Source: Vicinamibacteria bacterium (GTDB taxonomy: Bacteria; Acidobacteriota; Vicinamibacteria; Vicinamibacterales; UBA2999). Taken from it: a stretch of 41,580 nucleotides of DNA. The DNA lies in assembly GCA_025938035.1 (NCBI GenBank), contig JAICQE010000013.1:1-41580 (forward strand), written 5' to 3'. Below, piece by piece: positions 25,101 through 32,383 of the stretch. The position numbers and the translations under genes are program-made. Each line of letters opens with the position of its first letter. Within the stretch, counting starts at the first letter, position 1. Under the pieces are notes generated by a model. The model was not told where the DNA came from and did no database searches. It saw nothing but the letters and a program-made list of their open reading frames with translations.

Positions 25101-25694
25101 GCGAAGGCGTTGCGGGAAAACGGCAATCGGGTGCTCTATTTCGCCGGTTACAGGAAGGGCGAGGACCTCTTCAAGCGGGAAGAGATCGAGGCGGCGACCG
25201 ACCAGGTGATTTGGAGCACGGACATGGGCGCGGCAATCGAGCCCGGGCGTCCGCAGGACGCGCACTTCCGCGGCAACATCGTGCAGGCGATGGTCGCCTA
25301 CGCCGAGGGCCGTCTCGGCTCGCCGCGCGTGCCGCTGTCCGGTGTGTCGCGAATCATCGCGATCGGCTCAGACCGGATGATGGCCGCGGTCAAAGCGGCC
25401 CGCTACGGCGTGCTGGCGCCGCACATCCCGCGCGAACATGTCGGCATTGCCAGCATCAACTCGCCGATGCAGTGCATGATGAAAGAGATCTGCGCGCAGT
25501 GCCTGCAGAAGCACGTGGACCCGGCGACCGGGCGCGAGGAGTTCATCTTCTCGTGCTTCAACCAGGATCAGGAGATGGATCGCGTCGACTTTCCGAACCT
25601 GAACATGCGGCTGCGACAGAACACCGTGCAGGAGAAGCTGTCCAGCCGCTGGCTCGACCACCTGCTGGACACGGGCGATCTGCCGCATATATGA
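22164..25694 (+). CDS. GltD-PyrK fusion flavoprotein, NfnAB-like NAD(P) oxidoreductase
   Basis: A 1176-residue multidomain redox protein. Residues 1-250 are an unassigned helical region. Cysteines at 259, 262 and 270, one near 291, and C325, C333, C336, C340 resemble the two [4Fe-4S] sites of glutamate-synthase small subunits. FAD loop VGLGPAG lies at about 397-403 and a second NAD(P) loop GGGLTGID at about 571-578 (GltD-like). From about 845 on, a ferredoxin-reductase-type FAD/NAD module with AGGGLGNA (about 967) ends in C1104-x5-C1110-x2-C1113-x17-C1131, a PyrK-type [2Fe-2S] site. NfnB is GltD-like and NfnA PyrK-like, so this could be a one-chain version. Electron bifurcation is inference. 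Confidence 0.85.
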   Translation: MDRSLNTMPLGIAEFTYADLYQPSCLRDLHDLFCKRVAAEDPSLWAAWDVYRTAPESVTSPIERSDLIVRMAPHLSRFVAALFNVGDAAAGVMSTTASLEPLFRFKIDFVRKRALPLVKGGTRVTPTAGDLATVRELARPWAHLDHEQAIAMAGCGLLDREAAAREQGSEQEKAEIAATVDALKRWCAACLHDHDYKSWVIFRFPETLDYFNLVHVQRPRPDLPEAMLGPDSRLRRRDGFALTDPRWTPRENVSEIHYCVLCHERDKDSCSKGLRDKEGKIVSNPLGIPLPGCPLDEKISEMHMVRKSGDAIGALAIIVVDNPMCPGTGHRICNDCMKACIYQKQEPVNIPQIETGVLTDVLRMPWGVEIYGLLTRWNPLNIRRPYALPYNGRNVLVVGLGPAGYTLAHYLLNEGFGVVAIDGLKIEPLPAELTGDGGRTPRPIEQWDDVYRQLDERVLEGFGGVSEYGITVRWDKNFLTLLHLTLARRDRLRIYGGVRFGGTIPVDDAWGYGFDHVAIAAGAGRPTVIDMKNNLVRGVRKASDFLMALQLTGAFKRGALPNLQARLPAVVIGGGLTGIDTATELFAYYTVQVEKTLERYELLCGESGEQSVRSGYDAEELQVLDEFLEHGRAVRAERARAKTAGEQPDFIPLVRSWGGVTLAYRKRMIDSPAYRLNHEEVVKALEEGIWFAENLDPREIVVDGSDHAKALVFKGPNGPVELPARTILVAAGTSPNVTYEKEQPGTFQLDSKRRFFQGYRAEGSGSSVSLQPDSSGFFTSYNNGGRLVSYYGDNHPLYAGNVVKAMASAKDGYPKVTALFSGELSQLDPAKQPEREEAWSSLVKRLDDDLLARVEYVQRLTETIVEVVVRAPAAARHFRPGQFYRLQNYEALAPRASNGTESPLLMEGIALTGAWVDRDKGLLSLIALEMGVSSRLCAYLRAGEPVVVMGPTGTPTEIPRGTDVLLAGGGLGNAVLFSIAKALRENGNRVLYFAGYRKGEDLFKREEIEAATDQVIWSTDMGAAIEPGRPQDAHFRGNIVQAMVAYAEGRLGSPRVPLSGVSRIIAIGSDRMMAAVKAARYGVLAPHIPREHVGIASINSPMQCMMKEICAQCLQKHVDPATGREEFIFSCFNQDQEMDRVDFPNLNMRLRQNTVQEKLSSRWLDHLLDTGDLPHI

Positions 25695-25710
25695 AATGCA
25701 GAATCTTGCA

Positions 25711-26691
25711 TTACGTGCGCATCATGATGTCTTGCGCCCGTACCGCCGCGCCGACGAGGCCGGCCTCCGGGTTCAGGATCACCTTCACCGGGACTTTCTC
25801 CACGAGCTCGCGCAGCGGGTCCTTGGCCCTGAACGCGTCCATGAAGGTCCCCGTCTTCAGCGCCGGAAGGATCTTCGGCGCAATCCCTCCACCGACGTAC
25901 AGCCCTGCCGTTGCCACAGCCCGCAGCGCCAGGTTTCCCGCCTCCGCACCGTACGCGCTGACGAACATCCGCAGCGCTTCCACGCACTGCTGACACCGCC
26001 CGCCGAGTCCGGCCTGTGAGATGCGCGCGGGAGCGTCCGCGTCGCTGACGCCTTCGAGCATTTCGCACTCGCCGCCGCGGTGGGTGAAGCGGTGCAGGTT
26101 GACGAGGCCGGGGCCGCTGAGCACCTGTTCGACTTCCACCCGCCCGAACTGATCGCGGAGCGTTTTCACCAGCTCGATCTCGCGATCCGTCCGCGCCGCG
26201 TAGTCGGCGTGTCCGCCCTCCGAGGGCACCGGCCTGAGGCGGCCGTTCACGCGGTGCAGGTAGGCCTGTCCGAGGCCGGTCCCGGCGGCGATCACCGCGG
26301 CATTTCCATCGGCGCGCGCGGCGCCGGCCTGCAGCACCGCCACTTCATCAGCCGTCAGGACCTCGACGCTCATCGCCATCGCCTCGAGATCGTTGAGCAG
26401 CGCGACGCGCGGTGTGCCGAGATGCGCGGCAATCTCGGCGGCCGAAATGTCCCACGTCACGTTGGTCAGCCGCGAGACGCCGCCGATGACCGGTCCGGCG
26501 ACGCCGACGGCCGCCGCATCCACCGCGCCCGTGCGTCCGACGGCTCGATCGAACTCCGCGAGGATCTCGACGAGGCTGCCGTACCTGTTCGTGACGTAAC
26601 TGCGCGTCCCGACCAGGCGCGGACGCGGCGCGGCTGGTTCGAAAACGCCGAGAAGCGTTTTGGTGCCGCCAACATCGCCGCCCACAATCAT
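25711..26691 (-). CDS. glk: glucokinase
   Basis: A 326-residue ATP-dependent hexokinase of the bacterial Glk family, phosphorylating glucose at C6. The phosphate loop GGDVGGTKT (4-12), VAGPV, LLNDLEAMAMSV (catalytic Asp), AAGTGLGQAYL (adenosine loop) and SEGGHADYA are all present. Start is ATG 26691; the frame is open upstream to 26952 but that part overlaps the divergent gene. A perfect TATAAT ends 7 nt before the ATG, so the message is probably leaderless. It faces the HTH-TPR gene across 24 nt and converges on the GltD-PyrK fusion with a 16-nt gap. Confidence 0.93.
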   Translation of the reverse strand: MIVGGDVGGTKTLLGVFEPAAPRPRLVGTRSYVTNRYGSLVEILAEFDRAVGRTGAVDAAAVGVAGPVIGGVSRLTNVTWDISAAEIAAHLGTPRVALLNDLEAMAMSVEVLTADEVAVLQAGAARADGNAAVIAAGTGLGQAYLHRVNGRLRPVPSEGGHADYAARTDREIELVKTLRDQFGRVEVEQVLSGPGLVNLHRFTHRGGECEMLEGVSDADAPARISQAGLGGRCQQCVEALRMFVSAYGAEAGNLALRAVATAGLYVGGGIAPKILPALKTGTFMDAFRAKDPLRELVEKVPVKVILNPEAGLVGAAVRAQDIMMRT

Positions 26692-26698
26692 CGACTGG

Positions 26699-26706
26699 AT
26701 TATATT
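26699..26706. promoter_or_regulatory. overlapping divergent -10 elements (TATAAT on -, TATATT on +)
   Basis: The minus strand reads TATAAT at 26704-26699, 7 nt before the glk ATG. The plus strand reads TATATT at 26701-26706, 9 nt before GTG 26716. Two promoters would share the same melted bases, so the genes may be expressed in competition, and both mRNAs would lack a leader. Confidence 0.5.
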
Positions 26707-26715
26707 GGTCACGTC

Positions 26716-27528
26716 GTGACGAGCACTGGTGCACCCGCGCTTTCCCGTCGGCAGCTGCTCGAGCGGTACACGCACCTGCGCGATGATCATCTGCGCTACA
26801 TGCAGAAGTGGGGGCTGATCCGGCCCGCGCACCGCGCCCATGGCGAGACGTTCTACGCCTTTCCCGATCTCACCGTCATTCGCGAAGCCGACGCCGACCT
26901 GGGGAATGGGGCGACGTTCCGCGCGGTCCTGCGGAATCTGCTCGCCTCGCATCAGGGTCAGCTGACGCTGGATTTCCGGATTGAAGCGCAGCCGGCAAAG
27001 GTCCTGCAGCTCAGGCGGCCCGAGCCGCCGCCGCTGGCGGCGCTGCTGGAAACGCCGCTCATCGACCGGTCCTCGTCCGCGGAGCAGTACTTCACCGCCG
27101 CCTCAATCCTCGACAACGGCGACCCGGCGAACTTCGATTCCGCTGCCGCGGCGTACCGGCGCGCGCTCGAAATCGATCCGTACCTCGTGCCCGCCCTCAT
27201 CAACCTGGCGAATATCCACTACGCGCGGGACCAGATTGCCGAGGCTCAGGCGCTCTACGAGCGCGCCGTTTCGCTCGAGGGCGACATCTTCGAATCCCAC
27301 TTCAACCTCGGCAACATCTTTCACGACCTCGGCCGGTACATCGAGGCGCAGCGCTGCTACCGCGATGCCCTCCGCCTGAACCCGACGTTTGCCGACGCGC
27401 ATTTCTATCTGGCGGTGACGCTGGAGAAGAACGGGCAGTCGTCCGAAGCGCGCCCGCACTGGCGCGCATATCAGCAGCTCGCTCCCAACGGCGAGTGGGT
27501 GCACCTGGCGAAGGAATTCTCGGACTAG
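26716..27528 (+). CDS. HTH-type N-terminus plus TPR-repeat protein
   Basis: A 270-residue protein with two parts. Residues about 10-60 (LSRRQLLERYTHLRDDHLRYMQKWGLI) resemble a MerR-like winged helix. Residues about 130-265 contain at least three tetratricopeptide repeats (YRRALEIDPYLVPALINLAN; YERAVSLEGDIFESHFNLGN; YRDALRLNPTFADAHFYLAV). The start is taken as GTG 26716 because the frame upstream runs antisense through glk. TPR arrays bind partner proteins, and such HTH-TPR proteins may be regulators. No enzyme motif is seen. The shared promoter region with glk hints at co-regulation, not shared function. Confidence 0.75.
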   Translation: MTSTGAPALSRRQLLERYTHLRDDHLRYMQKWGLIRPAHRAHGETFYAFPDLTVIREADADLGNGATFRAVLRNLLASHQGQLTLDFRIEAQPAKVLQLRRPEPPPLAALLETPLIDRSSSAEQYFTAASILDNGDPANFDSAAAAYRRALEIDPYLVPALINLANIHYARDQIAEAQALYERAVSLEGDIFESHFNLGNIFHDLGRYIEAQRCYRDALRLNPTFADAHFYLAVTLEKNGQSSEARPHWRAYQQLAPNGEWVHLAKEFSD

Positions 27529-27545
27529 CTGTTGCTGGTTTGAAC

Positions 27546-27563
27546 CGCGAAGCCCGCGAAGCC
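27546..27563. repeat. 9-mer tract, CGCGAAGCC x2
   Basis: Two exact copies of CGCGAAGCC stand just after the stop of the HTH-TPR gene. Their complement, GGCTTCGCG, matches the pattern of the tract at 27716-27742. Confidence 0.6.
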
Positions 27564-27715
27564 GGCTTGCCCGAGCCAGTGGACGCTGGTGTGCGCGCGA
27601 GGCTGGCCTTGTCCAAAGCGAGGGTGCGTCACGTCTCCCTTTCCCAGCGATCCGGTTAGGCGGTGGCGGGATCGACGTTGTGCCGCGCACCTGCCCGATA
27701 GAAGAGTGTTCTTCG

Positions 27716-27742
27716 GTCTTAGCGTCCTTCGCGACCTTTGCG
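27716..27742. repeat. 9-mer tract, NYCTTNGCG pattern
   Basis: Three 9-mers, GTCTTAGCG, TCCTTCGCG and ACCTTTGCG, are in register. Each ends in GCG with a variable base before it. Confidence 0.65.
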
Positions 27743-27776
27743 TAAAGGCCGGTGAACGAGGCACCCGACGATCCGG

Positions 27777-27794
27777 GTCCGCCTGAAGGCGGAC
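27777..27794. repeat. palindrome GTCCGCCTGAAGGCGGAC
   Basis: An 8-bp perfect stem with a GA loop. The identical 18-nt palindrome occurs in the opposite orientation at 38549-38566, and the match extends to about 21 nt. Confidence 0.8.
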
Positions 27795-27823
27795 ACTACG
27801 AACTATCCAACTACGAACTAGTA
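27795..27823. repeat. heptamer tract, ACTACGA unit
   Basis: ACTACGA, ACTATCC, ACTACGA and ACTAGTA are arranged with one extra A. The stop codon and last residues of the minus-strand Cys protein are read from this tract. Confidence 0.6.
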
Positions 27824-28216
27824 CGAGTATTCGTCGCGCGGCTCGCGCTTCTTCGGCGCGCGGCGCAGCTTGTAGTACTGGCACTCCGGGCACCACGCGT
27901 CGGCGTCGAAGCCGGCGGTGCCGGCGTAGGGTTTGACTTCCCGGTGTGTGCAGAACGCCGCGTTGCCGTCCTCGGCAGGCTGCTGCCATCGGCACGAACC
28001 AAACCGCACGAACGCGGCGGATTGCGGATTGTCCGACGTCACAGTGCTTGCTGTCGAGGTGCTTGCTGTCGAGGCAGTGCTGGCCGTCGACGCGGCCGAT
28101 CCAGGCGCAACCGCCGGGGCTTCCGGTGCCGTGGGAGAGGACGCCGACATCGGCGCCCGGGCGCTGTCACCCGGCGCACCCTGATTGATCGGATTGTTAT
28201 TGAAGTTGAACCCCAA
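27818..28216 (-). CDS. small four-cysteine protein with AST-rich linker
   Basis: A 132-residue protein of unknown function. Residues 1-70 are low-complexity and rich in Ala, Ser, Thr and Pro, with an AST repeat (about 42-58) encoded by a 15-nt DNA repeat (28044-28058 and 28059-28073 are identical). The C-terminal half contains C75, C89, C109 and C112 (the last pair CPEC) with aromatic neighbours, suggesting a small zinc-binding or iron-sulfur fold, followed by a basic KLRRAPKKR tail. Start is TTG 28216, overlapping the helicase 3' end by 20 nt. Downstream position to the helicase suggests co-transcription. An RNA-associated role is possible but unproven. Confidence 0.6.
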   Translation of the reverse strand: MGFNFNNNPINQGAPGDSARAPMSASSPTAPEAPAVAPGSAASTASTASTASTSTASTVTSDNPQSAAFVRFGSCRWQQPAEDGNAAFCTHREVKPYAGTAGFDADAWCPECQYYKLRRAPKKREPRDEYSY

Positions 28217-29516
28217 CGGCTTTCTCCAGCGCGCGCAGGGCGCGCAATTCTTCAGGAGCCACCAGCGTCAGCGCGCTCCCGGTTGATTCCGCGCGGCCGG
28301 TACGGCCGACGCGATGGACATACGCCTCGGGCGTGTCCGGAACTTCGAAATTCACGACGTGCGCGATGCCCTCGATGTCGAGGCCGCGCGCGGCGACATC
28401 CGTGGCGACCAGCACCGGATACGTTCCCGTGCGGAATCCTTCCACGGCTGACATCCGCTGCTGCTGGGTGCGATCGGCGTGCAGCGCGGCGGCGCGGACC
28501 CCCAGCGTGGTCAGGCGCGTCGCCAGTCGATCGGCGCCGATTTTCGTCCGGCAGAACACAAGAACCGGACCCGTGGCTTCCTCGCGCAGCCAGTGCGCGA
28601 GCCACTGTGTCTTTTCGTTCGCGGCCACCGTCTGCACGGCATGCGAGATCGTCTGCGCCGGCCCGCCTCGTCTCCCGACCTGGACCAGTTTCGGATCGGC
28701 GAGAAACTCCTCGGTCAGCTTCAGCACTTCAGCCGGCATCGTGGCCGAGAACAGGAGCGTTTGCCGTTTGGGCGGCAGCGTGGCCATGATTCGCCGGACG
28801 TCTGGCCAGAACCCCATGTCGAGCATGCGGTCCGCTTCGTCGAGCACCAGGATCTCGAGGCCGCGCAGCTCCACCGAGTCGTGGCGCATGTGGTCCATCA
28901 GGCGGCCCGGCGTCGCGACGACGATATCGACGCCGGCGCGCAGCGCGCGCTCCTGAATGTCCATCGGCACGCCGCCGTACACGGCGATGCTCGAGATCGT
29001 CGTGTGGTAGGTCAGGCCCTGAACCTGATCCTCGATCTGGACCGCCAGCTCCCGCGTCGGCGCCAGGATGAGCGCACGCGTTCGCGGCGGCTGCGGCGCG
29101 GGCTCGTGGAGGAATCGCTGCAGAATCGGGACGAGAAAGGCGGCTGTCTTGCCGGTGCCGGTTTCCGCGCAGGCGATGACGTCCACGCCGGAGAGCGCAA
29201 TCGGGATCACGCCGCTCTGGATCGCGCGCGTCTCGGACCAGCCGAGATCGCGGACGCCGCTCAGCAGGCGCGTATCCAGCGACAGCTGGTCGAACGGAAT
29301 GGGCGCGGGATCGAATGGCGACGGCTCGTAGGGCAGCACGGCCGGCTCGGGCCGGGGCTGCATCTCCGGCCGGAACCGGTGCCGGCGCTGTCCGCCCGGC
29401 GCCTTGCCCGAGGCGGGCCCGCGTCGGCGGCGATTGCGCGAGGAAGATGTAGTGTGGGTACTCAAAGCAGAAGCGTCATCTCGCTCGGAACGTAATGATT
29501 CCGCGGACAGGGTCAT
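28197..29516 (-). CDS. DEAD-box ATP-dependent RNA helicase (RhlE type)
   Basis: A 439-residue RNA helicase. In order: Walker A AETGTGKT (117-124), PTRELA (153-158), ATPGRL, DEAD (226-229), SAT (257-259), ATDVAARGLD and HRVGRTGR. The first 65 residues are basic and disordered. It unwinds RNA duplexes, for example in ribosome assembly or mRNA decay at low temperature. The ATG at 29516 would overlap infA by 41 nt; an in-frame TTG at 29465 just after infA is an alternative start, and homology begins only near residue 70. Coupling to infA puts two translation-related genes in one transcript. Confidence 0.94.
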   Translation of the reverse strand: MTLSAESLRSERDDASALSTHTTSSSRNRRRRGPASGKAPGGQRRHRFRPEMQPRPEPAVLPYEPSPFDPAPIPFDQLSLDTRLLSGVRDLGWSETRAIQSGVIPIALSGVDVIACAETGTGKTAAFLVPILQRFLHEPAPQPPRTRALILAPTRELAVQIEDQVQGLTYHTTISSIAVYGGVPMDIQERALRAGVDIVVATPGRLMDHMRHDSVELRGLEILVLDEADRMLDMGFWPDVRRIMATLPPKRQTLLFSATMPAEVLKLTEEFLADPKLVQVGRRGGPAQTISHAVQTVAANEKTQWLAHWLREEATGPVLVFCRTKIGADRLATRLTTLGVRAAALHADRTQQQRMSAVEGFRTGTYPVLVATDVAARGLDIEGIAHVVNFEVPDTPEAYVHRVGRTGRAESTGSALTLVAPEELRALRALEKAVGVQLQ

Positions 29517-29694
29517 ACGGAGAGACGCCGACGGTCACACGGTCGCCAGGCACCACCTTGATACGGAAACGGCGCATCCGGCCGCTCAACTGCGCCAGCA
29601 CTTCGTGTCCGGCGTCGCATTGCACGCGATACAGCCCGCCCGAATGAACGGCCACGACCGTTCCCTGCATATCTATGAGATCGTCCTTGCTCAA
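29476..29694 (-). CDS. infA: translation initiation factor IF-1
   Basis: A 72-residue S1/OB-fold protein with the classical length and sequence (MQGTVVAVHSGGLYRV, LSGRMRRFRIKVVPGDRVTV, SPYDPVRGIITFR). It binds the 30S A site during initiation. Start is TTG 29694 with AAAGGATGAG a few bases upstream as the ribosome-binding region. The gene is not in a ribosomal-protein operon here but leads a two- or three-gene unit with the DEAD-box helicase and the Cys protein. Confidence 0.96.
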   Translation of the reverse strand: MSKDDLIDMQGTVVAVHSGGLYRVQCDAGHEVLAQLSGRMRRFRIKVVPGDRVTVGVSPYDPVRGIITFRAR

Positions 29695-29853
29695 TCAGCT
29701 CATCCTTTCACCGAATCGTAGCAACGAGTGTGCCATAGCTGGTGAATACGTGCAACGTACTGACGTACAGGAATTTGTAGGATTTTCAGTCCAATTCGAA
29801 TGGCCGCTGAACGACAGCGAGTGAGAGCCGTGCTGCTCATCGATGGAACACGA

Positions 29854-32358
29854 TCACAACGTCCTCACGGCCTGTTCGACCCGTGCGGCCAGAGCCGCAT
29901 AGTCGTCTCCGCGCAGCCGGAGCGGAGCTCCGAACGCGACGCGAACACGTCCGGGACGAATGAACGTCGAACCGACCGGCATCAACCGATCGACGTGCTC
30001 CAGCTTCACCGGCACGACCGGCAGGTCGAGTCGTGATGCGATCATTCCGATGCCGCCGCGAAACGGCTTGAGCTGCCCCGTCGGCGATCGCACGCCTTCG
30101 GGGAAGAGCAGGATCGACATCCCGCTGCCCGTCACCTCTCCCATGTATCGCAGCGAATGCCGGGCGCCCGCTTCACGCTGCGGTATCGGGAACGCGTTGA
30201 AGTAGAAGCACGCCAGGTAGTAGTTCAGCGAGTTCGTGAACACTTCGCGCCACGTGTGCTCATCGGGGTGGAAGTGCGCCTCGAAGAACTCCTTGAGCAT
30301 CGCCGGCGCCACGCGGCTCCGCCAGCGACCAGGCAGCGCGGACAGAATCACCGGCACGTCCATGTGACTCTGGTGATTCGACGCGAAGATCACCGGGCCG
30401 TCGAGTGCGGCCAGATGCTCATGGCCCTCGACGCGTAGGTACGCGAACAGGCGCGTCAGCGGGACGATCCACGTCGCCTGCGACAGCCGGCGGATCAGCC
30501 GCACGGGCTGGCGGCGGTTCCAGGCCGGGAAGTCGACCGGCTCCTCGACTGCCGCGGCGGCCGGCGGCGCCTCGACCAGCTGTTTCAGATCGGCGATGCT
30601 TGCGGCGTCCGAGAAGCGGGCTTCGTCGATTCGCGTCTGGAATCGATCCTCGAGTGCGACCATCAGCTCGACGCGCTCCAGCGAACTGAGGCCGAGTTCC
30701 TCCAGCGTCGTTCCGGCACCGACCTGCCGGCCGCGCGCGTACCGCGCAATCAGCGCCTCCAGCGAGTCGCCCTGCGGCGCTGTCGGCGACTGACCGCCCG
30801 TTCGCACCCAGTCGCGAATCGCCGCCCGTTTCAGCTTGCGTGTGCCCTCCGTGCGTGGCAGTTGCGCGGCGCCCCAGACCGAGATCGTGCGAATGCGCTG
30901 GTGATCCTGCAAGCGGGCGTTCGCCTCGCGGATGACTCGATCGGGATCGACGCCCGGTTCCAATACGACCACGGCGTGGACACGTTCCTGGGCGCCTTCC
31001 GCCACCCCGACCACCGCCGACTCGCGAACGCCGGCGACGTCGTTGACCGCCCGCTCGACATCCTCCGGAAAGACATTCAGCCCTTCCGGCGTGACGATCA
31101 TTTCCTTCTTCCGCCCGCGAATGAACAGCCGGCCCTGCTCGTCGAGCCCGCCGATGTCGCCAGTGTGGAACCATCCATCCGCGTCGAATACGCCTTCCTG
31201 CAACTTGTCACTGGCCACTTGTGACTTGCCACTTTCGTAATACCCGCTGGTGACGTTCTCCCCACGCACGAGGATCTCGCCATCCTCGGCGATCTTCACG
31301 TCCACGCCGGCTATCGGCGTCCCGACCGATCCCTTGCTCGTCCTGAACGGATGGTTCAGCGTGACGATCGGCGCCGTTTCCGTCAGCCCGTATCCCTGAA
31401 TGACTGCGAATCCCAGCCGGCGCCAGAACTCCTCGAGGTCCGGCGCGAGCGGCGCCGCGCCGACGACGAACGCCCAGAACTTCAGGCCGAACGCCGAGTG
31501 AACACGGCGATAGCGCCACCATCGGCCCGGAATGGAAATGCCGGCGGGCGGCGGCTCCTGTGTCTCCGGCATCGTCCGCACGACGTGTTCGCGCAGCACG
31601 TCGAGGATCTTCGGCACGCACACGAGGACCGACACGCGCCGCGACCTGATCAAACGGACGATGTCGTGCGGGTTGAAGCTGCGCGTGAAGATGGCCGTCC
31701 CGCGAATCATCGGCGGCACATTCGTCGCCATCGACTGGCCGAACATGTGGCTCAGCGGAAGCAGGTTGACGAAGCGGATCGGATGAAACGGCCGTGCATA
31801 CTTCCGGTACTTCAGGATCTCGCGCTCGACCGGCACGATGTTCGCCAGCACATTGCGGTGCCTGATCACCACTCCCTTCGGCTCGGCGGTGGCGCCCGAT
31901 GTGAAGATGATCTGCGTGACGTCGTCGCGCGTCATCGGGACGTCCGGCATCGGCCCGTCGCCGCGCCAGTCGAGATCGGAAAGCCGCCAGTGCTCCGGTC
32001 CTGACAGGTCGCCGGGCGTGACGTCGTCGCCGAGGAGCGTCAGTCTCGCCGCCACGATTCCCGCGACCTTGCGCACGAATTCGGCGGACGACCGGTAGTC
32101 GATCGGGACGACGATGATTCCGGCGATGAGGCAGCCCCAGTAGCAGGCAATCCACTCCGGCCGGTTTTCGCCCCAGAAGATCACCTTGTCGCCCTGGCGG
32201 ATGCCGGCGGCGCTCAGGCGTGCGGCGAAGCCGCGCGCGGCGCGGCCCACCTCCGCGTAGGAGTGCACCCGGCGCTTGTAGCCGTCGTCATAGACGAGGA
32301 AATCGCCGCGGATCGTGATGAGATCCGCGAAAAAGTCGACCAGCGTCTCACGGCGCAC
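29854..32358 (-). CDS. tri-domain acyl-AMP ligase, acyl carrier protein and PlsC-type acyltransferase
   Basis: An 834-residue fusion. Residues 1-520 are an AMP-binding fatty-acid ligase: TSGATAEPKG (153-162), YGLTETAP (323-330), FHTGD (397-401), and a late catalytic lysine near 508-510. Residues about 530-595 are an acyl carrier domain with phosphopantetheine serine S559 in GLSSLE. Residues 615-834 are a lysophospholipid acyltransferase with HX4D (H662, D667 in NHQSHMD) and FPEG (752-755). The chain could activate a free fatty acid, load it on its own carrier and transfer it to a lysolipid. Start is GTG 32358, 6 nt after CATAAT, so possibly leaderless. Residues 376-390 are an unusual insertion from a repeat tract. 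Confidence 0.92.
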   Translation of the reverse strand: MRRETLVDFFADLITIRGDFLVYDDGYKRRVHSYAEVGRAARGFAARLSAAGIRQGDKVIFWGENRPEWIACYWGCLIAGIIVVPIDYRSSAEFVRKVAGIVAARLTLLGDDVTPGDLSGPEHWRLSDLDWRGDGPMPDVPMTRDDVTQIIFTSGATAEPKGVVIRHRNVLANIVPVEREILKYRKYARPFHPIRFVNLLPLSHMFGQSMATNVPPMIRGTAIFTRSFNPHDIVRLIRSRRVSVLVCVPKILDVLREHVVRTMPETQEPPPAGISIPGRWWRYRRVHSAFGLKFWAFVVGAAPLAPDLEEFWRRLGFAVIQGYGLTETAPIVTLNHPFRTSKGSVGTPIAGVDVKIAEDGEILVRGENVTSGYYESGKSQVASDKLQEGVFDADGWFHTGDIGGLDEQGRLFIRGRKKEMIVTPEGLNVFPEDVERAVNDVAGVRESAVVGVAEGAQERVHAVVVLEPGVDPDRVIREANARLQDHQRIRTISVWGAAQLPRTEGTRKLKRAAIRDWVRTGGQSPTAPQGDSLEALIARYARGRQVGAGTTLEELGLSSLERVELMVALEDRFQTRIDEARFSDAASIADLKQLVEAPPAAAAVEEPVDFPAWNRRQPVRLIRRLSQATWIVPLTRLFAYLRVEGHEHLAALDGPVIFASNHQSHMDVPVILSALPGRWRSRVAPAMLKEFFEAHFHPDEHTWREVFTNSLNYYLACFYFNAFPIPQREAGARHSLRYMGEVTGSGMSILLFPEGVRSPTGQLKPFRGGIGMIASRLDLPVVPVKLEHVDRLMPVGSTFIRPGRVRVAFGAPLRLRGDDYAALAARVEQAVRTL
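31203..31234. repeat. heptamer tract ACTTGNC inside a coding region
   Basis: Units ACTTGTC, ACTGGCC, ACTTGTG, ACTTGCC and ACTT run without a gap. On the coding strand they read in frame as residues of SGKSQVASDKLQ in the ligase, between the adenylation-domain YYE and FDADGWFHTGD motifs. About six residues are extra compared with usual spacing in this family. Confidence 0.8.
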
Positions 32359-32364
32359 CGGTAA

Positions 32365-32370
32365 ATTATG
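32365..32370 (-). promoter_or_regulatory. candidate -10 CATAAT for the ligase fusion
   Basis: On the minus strand CATAAT is followed by 6 nt and then the GTG start at 32358, the same tight geometry as glk and the TAXI protein. No leader or ribosome-binding site fits between. Confidence 0.4.
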
Positions 32371-32383
32371 ATTCGTTCCCTGA

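Larger units (their letters stand above)
27529..27817. other. gene-poor gap with three short-period tracts and one palindrome
   Basis: This 289-nt interval has no recognisable gene. It holds CGCGAAGCC x2 (27546-27563); a related 9-mer tract in the opposite sense (27716-27742: GTCTTAGCG, TCCTTCGCG, ACCTTTGCG); the palindrome at 27777-27794; and ACTACGA-type heptamers (27795-27823). The two 9-mer tracts are inverted relative to each other around about 150 nt of plain sequence. Confidence 0.7.
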
